Assembly (NCBI GenBank): GCA_017997315.1
Contig: JAGOFF010000116.1
Span: 1 to 7,152 of the forward strand
Reading direction: 5' to 3'
From: Clostridia bacterium
GTDB taxonomy: Bacteria > Bacillota > Clostridia > Saccharofermentanales > UBA5734
Length of the DNA stretch: 7,152 nt
This document shows positions 1 to 5,114 of this stretch, one piece after another. Under the pieces are notes generated by a model. That model made no database searches and was not told the origin of the DNA. It saw only the letters and a program-made list of their open reading frames with translations. Within the stretch, counting starts at the first letter, position 1, and each line of letters opens with the position of its first letter. The position numbers were made by a program, and so were the translations under genes.

Positions 1-1133
1 CCCAGGATATGGATGGTTCCGTCCGCAAGTCCTGCCAGAATCCGTCTGCGCTCCGGCGCGCGGGTCGATCCGGTCAGCAGTTCGATGCGGAGTCCGGGCA
101 GACCGCCTATCCCGGAGAGAAAGCCCTGCAGCGTATGCCAGTGCTGCTCCGCCAGAATGGAGGTCGGCGCCATCAAGGCCCCCTGGCATCCGTGCAGGAC
201 CGCATGATACAGCGCGGCGGCCGCAACCACCGTCTTTCCGGATCCCACATCGCCCTGGAGCATGCGGTTCATGGGGAAGGCGCGGCCCATATCCGCCAGG
301 ATCTCCGACACTGAACGCCGCTGCGCTCCCGTCAGTTCGAACGGCAGTGTCCGCAGCATGTCCTCCAGCTGCTCCGTCGTACGCGCGTCCGACGGCATCG
401 GCACTCCGCGAGCCAATCCCTGCAGCCGGCCCTTGATCATGCGCAGTCCGGCCTGCACGAGAAACATCTCCTCGAACGCCAGCCGTCTCCGCGCGATGTC
501 GAACGACTCCGTGCTGACCGGCTGGTGGATCATCCGGTAGGCATACGCCACGTCACACAGCTGGTGCTCCCTTCGCACCCAGGCGGGCAGCGGTTCGGGC
601 AGCAGCGGTTCGGCTTTGTCCAGGGCCAGTGCGACGGCGTTCCGGAGCACGCCCTGGGTCAGCCCTTTGGTCAGTCGGTACACCGGCAGCACATCCGCCG
701 TCCGATCCTCGGACCACGGTTCGAACGCCGGATTCACGATTTCGAATTTTGTCGCGGTCCGGGCGACACGGCCGCGGAAGAGGAACCTCTCCCCCTTGAT
801 CAGACGGGGTTCCAGATACGGTTGGTTGAACCAGACCGCGGCGATCGCCCCGGACTCGTCCCGGAGAACCGTCCGCAGCATTGAGAAACGACCCTTCCTC
901 ATGATCGCGGGCTTGCGTGCGACCACTGCGGAGAAGGACTCGTCCTCCCCATGCCGCAGTTCGGACACCATACGCGGCGAGGTCCAGTCTTCATACGTTC
1001 TCGGGAAAAAGACCAGCAGATCGTAAACCGTACGGATCTCCAGCTTCTGCAGCAGCTGGGCCCTGCGCGGTCCGACGCCGTGAAGCGCGGCGACGGGTTC
1101 TTCAAACACTTGGCGGGGATCCGCAGGGATCAT
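1..1133 (-). CDS. recG: ATP-dependent DNA helicase RecG, N-terminal part (3' end outside window)
   Basis: RecG is a monomeric superfamily 2 helicase that remodels stalled replication forks and branch-migrates Holliday junctions. The frame stays open from an ATG at 1133 to the left edge, giving about 377 residues of a protein usually near 680. An N-terminal 'LHGVGPRRAQLL' helical segment precedes the OB-fold wedge domain, whose hallmark 'WFNQPYL' is at residues 101-107. 'LPFELTGAQ' then leads into the helicase core, with Walker A 'GDVGSGKT' at 294-301 and 'MAPTSILAEQHW' (motif Ia) at 321-332. The window ends at 'GTIHIL', just before where the DExH box should lie. The ATG overlaps the nth stop codon as ATGA, and only a weak GGTG precedes it, so translation is probably coupled to nth. 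Identification is very secure; only the C-terminal half is unseen. Confidence 0.97.
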   Translation of the reverse strand, partial: MIPADPRQVFEEPVAALHGVGPRRAQLLQKLEIRTVYDLLVFFPRTYEDWTSPRMVSELRHGEDESFSAVVARKPAIMRKGRFSMLRTVLRDESGAIAAVWFNQPYLEPRLIKGERFLFRGRVARTATKFEIVNPAFEPWSEDRTADVLPVYRLTKGLTQGVLRNAVALALDKAEPLLPEPLPAWVRREHQLCDVAYAYRMIHQPVSTESFDIARRRLAFEEMFLVQAGLRMIKGRLQGLARGVPMPSDARTTEQLEDMLRTLPFELTGAQRRSVSEILADMGRAFPMNRMLQGDVGSGKTVVAAAALYHAVLHGCQGALMAPTSILAEQHWHTLQGFLSGIGGLPGLRIELLTGSTRAPERRRILAGLADGTIHIL

Positions 1134-1813
1134 TCGTCCGCACCGGCCGCGTGTCGGCAGAATCCCTGCAACGGGCATTCGCGGCATCTCGGCCGCAAGG
1201 CCGGGCACAGGTCCCTGCCGTGCGCGACCATCAAGTGGCCGATGGCGATCCACCGCTCCGGCGGGAACCGTTCGCGCAGGTCCCGCTCGATCCGGGCGGG
1301 ATCTTCCGAATCGGTGAGTCCGATCCTCCGTGCGATCCGTGCGCAATGAGTGTCCACCACGACGCCCGGAATGCCGAATCCGTCTCCAAGAACCAGGTTG
1401 GCGATCTTGCGGCCGATACCGGGCAATGTCAGCAGTTCCTCCATACGGTCCGGAACCCGGCCGCCGAACCGTTCGACCAGAACCGCCGCGCTCCCGCGGA
1501 TGGCGCGCGCCTTGGTACGGAAAAGGCCGCAGGAGCGTATCAGCGGCTCAATGTCCGCCGTGTCGGCCGTCGCGAACGATTCAATCGAGGGATACCGTGC
1601 AAAAAGTCCGGGTGTGGTCCGGTTGACCCGTGCATCGGTGCACTGGGCCGCGAGAATCGCCCCCACTATCAGCCGCCAGGGGTCTTCGTGCCCGTCCAGC
1701 GTGCATGCCGCCGGACCGTAACGCCCGACCAGAGCCTTGTACGTTTTATCGGCCAGCGTATCCTTCATTCCGCAGGGAGCTTCTGACTCAGGGCTTTCCG
1801 GCATGGCTGCCAT
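1130..1813 (-). CDS. nth: Endonuclease III (DNA glycosylase/AP lyase)
   Basis: This bifunctional base-excision repair enzyme removes oxidised pyrimidines and cleaves the resulting abasic site. Numbering from the ATG at 1813 (227 aa), the helix-hairpin-helix 'LPGIGRKIAN' lies at 130-139 with the catalytic lysine K136. The catalytic aspartate is D154 in 'VVVDTHCAR'. The [4Fe-4S] cluster ligands are C203, C210, C213 and C219, in the family spacing C-x6-C-x2-C-x5-C. 'ILAAQCTD' (53-60) matches the family 'LLSAQ-TD' segment. The start is uncertain. ATG 1813 has GGTGA five bases upstream and overlaps nrdR by 26 bp. ATG 1768 lacks a ribosome binding site but gives 212 aa, the usual length, and aligns best with E. 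coli Nth. TTG 1834 and ATG 1804 are also in frame. The stop overlaps the recG start. All catalytic and cluster residues are present, so it should be active. Confidence 0.96.
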   Translation of the reverse strand: MAAMPESPESEAPCGMKDTLADKTYKALVGRYGPAACTLDGHEDPWRLIVGAILAAQCTDARVNRTTPGLFARYPSIESFATADTADIEPLIRSCGLFRTKARAIRGSAAVLVERFGGRVPDRMEELLTLPGIGRKIANLVLGDGFGIPGVVVDTHCARIARRIGLTDSEDPARIERDLRERFPPERWIAIGHLMVAHGRDLCPALRPRCRECPLQGFCRHAAGADE

Positions 1814-2279
1814 CCGACTCACCGTTCTTTCCAAGCATGATCTCGTTGAGCTCTTTCATGAAGGAACTCACATCGCGAAACTGCCGGTAGACGGAAGCAA
1901 ACCGGACATAGGCCACTTCGTCGATCCGTTTCAGCCCGTTCATGACCATCTCCCCGATCTCCCGGGACGAGAGCTCCCGCTTGAGGGAGTTTTGAGCGGA
2001 CGCTTCGATGGAATCCACCAGGCTGTCCAGCTGCTCGGTGGTCACCGGTCGTTTCTCACATGCTTTCATGATGCCGGAGTACAGTTTCGCCCGGTCGAAA
2101 GCCTGGCGGGTTCCGTCCTTCTTCACGACCAGAAGCGGCAGTGTCTCGACTTTTTCATAGGTGGTGAACCGGTTTCCGCAGGCGATGCACTCCCGGCGCC
2201 GCCGAATCGCGGCTCCCTCCTCGGACGGGCGGGAATCGATCACACGGTCTTCGTCATGGCTGCAAAACGGACATCGCAT
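1788..2279 (-). CDS. nrdR: Transcriptional repressor NrdR (ribonucleotide reductase regulator)
   Basis: NrdR is a nucleotide-sensing repressor of ribonucleotide reductase genes. It binds paired 16-bp NrdR boxes when its ATP-cone is loaded with the appropriate ATP/dATP combination. The 163-aa protein begins with a zinc ribbon built on C3-x2-C6 ('CPFC') and C31-x2-C34 ('CIAC'), followed by 'GNRFTTYE', which is typical of the family. The ATP-cone spans roughly residues 49-139, from 'VVKKDGTRQAFDRAKL' to 'YVRFASVYRQFRDVSSF'. The last ~15 residues form a non-conserved tail. The ATG is preceded by GGAGGG with a 7-nt spacer, 21 bp after the ftsZ stop, so the gene is probably read from the ftsZ promoter. 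No ribonucleotide reductase gene is in the window. Candidate NrdR boxes at that promoter (3811-3826 and 3842-3857) suggest autoregulation. Confidence 0.97.
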   Translation of the reverse strand: MRCPFCSHDEDRVIDSRPSEEGAAIRRRRECIACGNRFTTYEKVETLPLLVVKKDGTRQAFDRAKLYSGIMKACEKRPVTTEQLDSLVDSIEASAQNSLKRELSSREIGEMVMNGLKRIDEVAYVRFASVYRQFRDVSSFMKELNEIMLGKNGESDGSHAGKP

Positions 2280-2286
2280 GACGGAA

Positions 2287-2292
2287 CCCTCC
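2287..2292 (-). promoter_or_regulatory. Ribosome binding site of nrdR inside a small hairpin
   Basis: GGAGGG lies 7 nt before the nrdR ATG. It forms the 3' side of a short inverted repeat (CCCT-CGG-AGGG, 2287-2297) that lies within the 21-bp ftsZ-nrdR gap. The pairing could reduce nrdR initiation unless ribosomes finishing ftsZ disrupt it. The ribosome binding site itself is clear; any effect of the 4-bp stem is inferred. Confidence 0.6.
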
Positions 2293-2300
2293 GAGGGAAG

Positions 2301-3668
2301 TCAGCGGGCGTCCCGCTCCTTGTCTTCCCCATGATCCTGCAGAAACCAAGGCAGTCCACGTCCGGATTTGCGGTCCCGCTGCGGCTCGCGTTCAGTCTCC
2401 CGTGCCGGTTCGGGCGCAGGCCGGACGCCTGTGCCGGACGCATGCGCGGCAGTTCGGGGTTCGGATACCGCGAAGGCGCCGCTGCCGATGTTGTGGAAAC
2501 CTCCGTCCCGGGGGGACGCGGTTTCCGGAATCGGGCTTCTTGTCACTCCGCCCGGATTCAGGAATCCCGGGATGGTATCCACATCGGGTACATCCGCGGC
2601 TGCAGCCGCAACCGGCTTCCGGACCGGTTCCGGCTCGGTTTTGGGCGCGGGCGTGTTCCAGACGGAGGATGGACGGCGGGCGTTGTCGCGATCCGCGCGC
2701 TCGTCGGCGTCGAACCGGCTGGCGATGACGGTGATCACGACTTCGTCGGTGAGTTCGGGATCGATGACCGCGCCGAAAATGATATCGGCATCGGGCGACA
2801 CCGCGTCACGTACGATCGAAGCGGCCTCGTCGACCTCGCGGATGCGCAGGTCGCGGCCTCCCGTGAAGTTGATGATGACGCCGCGCGCTCCGTCGATCGT
2901 GGTATCCAGGAGCGGGCTGCTGATCGCCTGCGATATCGCGGCGGACGCCCGTCCTTCTCCGGAGGCGCGTCCGATGCCCATGTGGCATACGCCGGCGCTC
3001 GTCATGATCCTGCGGACATCCGCCAGGTCCAGGTTGATGAGTCCGGGGATCGCGACCAGGTCGGAAATCCCCTGCACACCATACTTCAACACCTGGTCCG
3101 CCATGAGGAACGCCTCGTCCAGCGTCGTGTCGTCCCCCGACACCTCCAGGAGCTTGTCGTTCGGAACGACGATCAGGGAGTCGACGAACTTCTCCATCTC
3201 GCGGATGCCCTTCTCGGCGTTCTGCATGCGCCGGGCGCCTTCGAAACGGAAGGGACGCGTCACGACGCCCACGGTCAGGATGCCGAGTTCCTTGGCCAGC
3301 TGGGCCACGATGGGCGCGCCGCCGGTGCCGGTCCCGCCGCCCATCCCGGCGGTGATGAAGAGCATGTCCGTACCGCGGATCAGCTGCGCGATCTCCTCGC
3401 GCGACTCGTCTGCGGCTTTCTCCCCGATTTCAGGGTTGGCGCCGGCGCCGAGCCCGCGGGTGATCTTTTCTCCGATCTGGATCCGATTGGATGATTTCGT
3501 GCGTTGCAGCGCCTGATTGTCGGTATTTATGGAGATGAACTCGATCCCCTGGACCGAAGTCTCGATCATGCGGTCCACGGCGTTGCATCCGCCGCCGCCG
3601 ATCCCGATCACCTTGATCGTGGCGAAACCCTCGTTCTCCATACCAAAACTCATATGGTAGTCGATCAC
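2301..3668 (-). CDS. ftsZ: Cell division GTPase FtsZ
   Basis: FtsZ is the tubulin-like GTPase that polymerises into the Z ring at midcell and recruits the divisome. The 455-aa protein has an N-terminal GTP-binding domain ('IGIGGGGCNAVDRMI', 21-35), the tubulin signature GGGTGTG (110-116), and the T7 synergy loop N212-L-D214-L-A-D217-V that completes the active site of the neighbouring subunit. The globular part ends near residue 318, after 'EVVITVIASRF'. A disordered linker rich in Pro, Ala, Arg and Glu follows, about 137 residues long and longer than in many species. It contains two motifs resembling the C-terminal conserved peptide: 'TIPGFLNP' (365-372) and 'LPWFLQDH' (439-446). The start is GTG, preceded by AAGGGGG with an 8-nt spacer; the in-frame ATG at residue 6 has no ribosome binding site. 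The gene has its own promoter in the upstream gap and no ftsA beside it. Confidence 0.98.
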   Translation of the reverse strand: MIDYHMSFGMENEGFATIKVIGIGGGGCNAVDRMIETSVQGIEFISINTDNQALQRTKSSNRIQIGEKITRGLGAGANPEIGEKAADESREEIAQLIRGTDMLFITAGMGGGTGTGGAPIVAQLAKELGILTVGVVTRPFRFEGARRMQNAEKGIREMEKFVDSLIVVPNDKLLEVSGDDTTLDEAFLMADQVLKYGVQGISDLVAIPGLINLDLADVRRIMTSAGVCHMGIGRASGEGRASAAISQAISSPLLDTTIDGARGVIINFTGGRDLRIREVDEAASIVRDAVSPDADIIFGAVIDPELTDEVVITVIASRFDADERADRDNARRPSSVWNTPAPKTEPEPVRKPVAAAAADVPDVDTIPGFLNPGGVTRSPIPETASPRDGGFHNIGSGAFAVSEPRTAAHASGTGVRPAPEPARETEREPQRDRKSGRGLPWFLQDHGEDKERDAR

Positions 3669-3676
3669 GCAAATAT

Positions 3677-3683
3677 CCCCCTT
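3677..3683 (-). promoter_or_regulatory. Ribosome binding site deciding the GTG start of ftsZ
   Basis: AAGGGGG lies 8 nt before the GTG at 3668. This spacing selects the GTG over the in-frame ATG at 3653, which has no purine-rich site upstream. Confidence 0.75.
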
Positions 3684-3692
3684 CGCATCGGA

Positions 3693-3707
3693 CGCGCGTG
3701 ACGCGCG
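3693..3707 (-). repeat. GC-rich inverted repeat in the ftsZ leader
   Basis: The 7-base arms CGCGCGT and ACGCGCG are perfectly complementary around a single central base, so the real hairpin would have a shorter stem with a 3-5 nt loop. It sits about 10 nt upstream of the ftsZ ribosome binding site in the presumed 5' leader. No T-tract follows, so it is not a terminator. It may influence ftsZ mRNA stability or initiation, or be a by-product of high GC. Confidence 0.45.
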
Positions 3708-3784
3708 CCATCAATCATGCGCCGGACATCATGTTCCCTGCGAACGGCATGCAAAAAGCGTCGCACCGGCTGAACCTTGGAACT

Positions 3785-3813
3785 ATTCTACACCACGTGT
3801 AACAGCGGTACAA
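3785..3813 (-). promoter_or_regulatory. Predicted sigma-A type promoter for ftsZ-nrdR-nth-recG
   Basis: On the minus strand, -35 TTGTAC (3808-3813), a 17-bp spacer and -10 TAGAAT (3785-3790) form a housekeeping-type promoter. The -10 matches consensus at 5 of 6 positions and the -35 at 3 of 6. Transcription would start near 3778, giving a leader of about 110 nt before the GTG of ftsZ. The region is AT-rich against a GC-rich background and lies in the only sizeable intergenic gap. A palindrome occupies part of the spacer and a candidate NrdR box overlaps the -35. Upstream genes may also read through, because no strong terminator separates them. Confidence 0.6.
3789..3801. repeat. Inverted repeat inside the ftsZ promoter spacer
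   Basis: TACAC-CAC-GTGTA is a perfect 5-bp inverted repeat with a 3-bp centre. It runs from the last two bases of the -10 hexamer into the spacer. A dyad in this position is typical of operators. The half-site ACAC/GTGT also resembles the outer arms of NrdR boxes, but the spacing between the arms is wrong for one. The binding protein, if any, is unknown. Confidence 0.4.
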
Positions 3814-3826
3814 CAATATTTAGTGT
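3811..3826 (-). promoter_or_regulatory. Candidate NrdR box 1 overlapping the ftsZ -35 element
   Basis: The minus-strand sequence ACACTAAATATTGTTG matches the NrdR-box consensus (acaCwAtATaTwGtgt, as I recall it) at all six strongly conserved positions (C4, A6, A8, T9, T11, G13) and misses only three peripheral ones (positions 7, 15 and 16). It overlaps the -35 hexamer, so bound NrdR would be expected to block RNA polymerase. The site is embedded in a perfect ACAACA-N8-TGTTGT inverted repeat (3810-3829) whose centre is shifted by one base, so a different dimeric regulator is an alternative. The nrdR gene is second in the downstream transcript. Confidence 0.5.
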
Positions 3827-3841
3827 TGTCTTGCGATCCGG

Positions 3842-3857
3842 TTACAAGATGTGGTCA
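3842..3857 (-). promoter_or_regulatory. Candidate NrdR box 2, 31 bp upstream of box 1
   Basis: The minus-strand sequence TGACCACATCTTGTAA is a weaker match, 9 of 15 informative positions, but it retains all six core positions (C4, A6, A8, T9, T11, G13). It lies exactly 31 bp upstream of box 1. Known NrdR targets commonly have two boxes about 31-32 bp apart centre to centre, on the same face of the helix. Alone it would not be convincing; the pairing is the argument. Confidence 0.4.
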
Positions 3858-3893
3858 ATTTGAAAGCCGAACCCGGCAGAAGACCGAAAATGC

Positions 3894-4259
3894 TCATACG
3901 GATTCCGCGTCGCGCTTTTTTTTCGCACTCTCCGCGCGTTCGACGAGAAACCGCCGGATCAGCGAAACATTGATGAAGATCCGATTGCCGAACGCGAAGA
4001 CCGCGGCCAGGTCGAGCTGGATATCCAGCTGGTCTCCGAGTGCCGCAAGCGCGATCGCGACCAGCATGTTTCCAAGCAGTCCGGTCGCAAACAGCAGCAC
4101 GTTGAAATTTTTCTGCAGGTTCGCCCGTATGGCGCCGATGATCGAGTCGAGCGCAGCGAGAATGCCCAGCGCGACATAGGTCGAATACTGGCGCGGGATG
4201 TCGAAATCAAGAAAGAGCCCGAGGACCAGACCGGCCAGCAGACCCAAAAGCGGTATCAA
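3894..4259 (-). CDS. sbp: Small basic membrane protein Sbp (DUF1290 family)
   Basis: This is a short integral membrane protein found mainly in Bacillota and Actinobacteriota, usually between ftsQ/divIB and ftsZ. Its biochemical role is not established. From the TTG at 4259 it is 121 aa, the usual family length. A hydrophobic helix covers about residues 2-18, then 'ALDSIIGAIRANLQKNF' (36-52), which is the family hallmark, then further hydrophobic stretches near 54-74 and 83-98. 'FGNRIFINVSLIRRFLVE' and a basic tail 'AKKKR' follow. The TTG start is chosen because GGGGAGG sits 8 nt upstream and the resulting N-terminus 'MIPLLGLLAGLVLG' matches the family. A GTG at 4298 would add 13 charged residues and has no good ribosome binding site. 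The gap to the ftsQ stop is 42 bp. The stop is followed by the regulated ftsZ promoter region. Confidence 0.93.
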   Translation of the reverse strand: MIPLLGLLAGLVLGLFLDFDIPRQYSTYVALGILAALDSIIGAIRANLQKNFNVLLFATGLLGNMLVAIALAALGDQLDIQLDLAAVFAFGNRIFINVSLIRRFLVERAESAKKKRDAESV

Positions 4260-4301
4260 ACCCTCCACCTCCCCTATCGCCGCGTCACGGCGCGGCACCG
4301 G

Positions 4302-5114
4302 TCATCCGTCCGGGCGAAAAACCTTCTGCTCCCCCGACAGGTCCAGCACCCCTTTGCCGAGATGGTCGCAGTACCCGCCTTCTATGGCGTTGCGCAGCCA
4401 TCCCACCGTTTCGGCGATGCTGTCCAGCGAGCCGATCCGGACCACCAGGGACTCCCCTGTCGCAGGCAGGACGACCGTCATGTACACCGTGTCGCCGCTG
4501 ACCGCGCGGAGTCCGGAAACCGCACCGAACAGCGAGAATCCGGGGTCTTCACCGTCGGATTTGATTATAGCATCCATGATTACGATCGCACCATGGATGG
4601 TGGAATCGTCGGCGACCTGGAGAGGTTGGCCCAGAGCGACGGATGTCACGGTGGCCCCTTCCACGACCGGAATCCCGACGGGTACTCCCTCATGCAGGAG
4701 TTCCACGGCGATTCCCTGCGCATCGATCACGACGCATCCGTCCGGTATCGCAAGATAGGCGACTTCCACCCTCTCCTCCACGATGATCCGGATGACATAC
4801 GGGAAGTCCAGCCGCGCCCGGACGGATTTCACATACGGCGAGAGTGCGCGCACCGCGTCTTCCGCACGGCCGTAGCGCAGAGCGAGCAGTCGCGCGGGAT
4901 CGGGCCCCAGTCCGGCCAGCAGATGCTGTCCGGCCGACAGGCCGGAAGCGGCGGCCACAGCCTCCTCATCCAGTACGCGGACTCCCTCGATGAGGACGCT
5001 TCGGCAGCGGAACTGGGGGAACAACGCGACCCCCGCGACGATGCAGAGCGCCGTCAGGAGTAAAACGACCCGTCCGGTCCGCCGGCGGCGGCGCCGGACG
5101 TCATGTCCCGCCAT
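4302..5114 (-). CDS. ftsQ: Cell division protein FtsQ/DivIB
   Basis: This is a bitopic divisome protein that links early and late division proteins and, with FtsL and DivIC/FtsB, controls septal peptidoglycan synthesis. The 270-aa chain has a short very basic cytoplasmic tail ('RRRRRRTGR', 7-15) and one transmembrane helix (about 16-33). A POTRA domain follows ('VLIEGVRVLDEEAVAAASG', 40-58, to 'RIIVEERVEVAYL', 109-121). The beta domain begins at 'VVIDAQGIAVELL' (128-140), matching the family pattern 'IDexG'. The extracytoplasmic part continues to about 265. The ATG overlaps the end of murG by 14 bp and is preceded by GGGAG with a 7-nt spacer, indicating coupled translation. Bacillota genomes call this gene divIB. 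Sequence conservation in this family is low, so the call rests on the domain layout plus position between murG and sbp-ftsZ. Confidence 0.93.
   Translation of the reverse strand: MAGHDVRRRRRRTGRVVLLLTALCIVAGVALFPQFRCRSVLIEGVRVLDEEAVAAASGLSAGQHLLAGLGPDPARLLALRYGRAEDAVRALSPYVKSVRARLDFPYVIRIIVEERVEVAYLAIPDGCVVIDAQGIAVELLHEGVPVGIPVVEGATVTSVALGQPLQVADDSTIHGAIVIMDAIIKSDGEDPGFSLFGAVSGLRAVSGDTVYMTVVLPATGESLVVRIGSLDSIAETVGWLRNAIEGGYCDHLGKGVLDLSGEQKVFRPDG

Noticed and set aside
1737..3494. A 585-codon open frame on the plus strand antisense to nrdR and ftsZ
   Set aside because: It runs opposite complete, motif-verified nrdR and ftsZ genes, its product shows no recognisable domain, and long antisense frames are common in GC-rich DNA.
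2368..3516. A 382-codon plus-strand frame antisense to ftsZ
   Set aside because: It is a shadow of ftsZ with a Ser/Arg/Ala-rich product resembling reverse-complemented coding sequence.
3715..3750. A short frame on the minus strand (MPFAGNMMSGA) in the ftsZ leader
   Set aside because: It has no ribosome binding site and shows no attenuation-type codon bias or paired terminator and antiterminator hairpins.
3852..3860. TTGACC at 3854-3859 (minus strand) as a -35 element for a second promoter
   Set aside because: No acceptable -10 hexamer lies 16-18 bp downstream; the sequence there is CGCAAG.
3861..3877. A possible terminator after sbp (GCCG-GGTT-CGGC followed by TTTC on the minus strand)
   Set aside because: The stem is only 4 bp and there is no real T-tract, so it is too weak to call a terminator.
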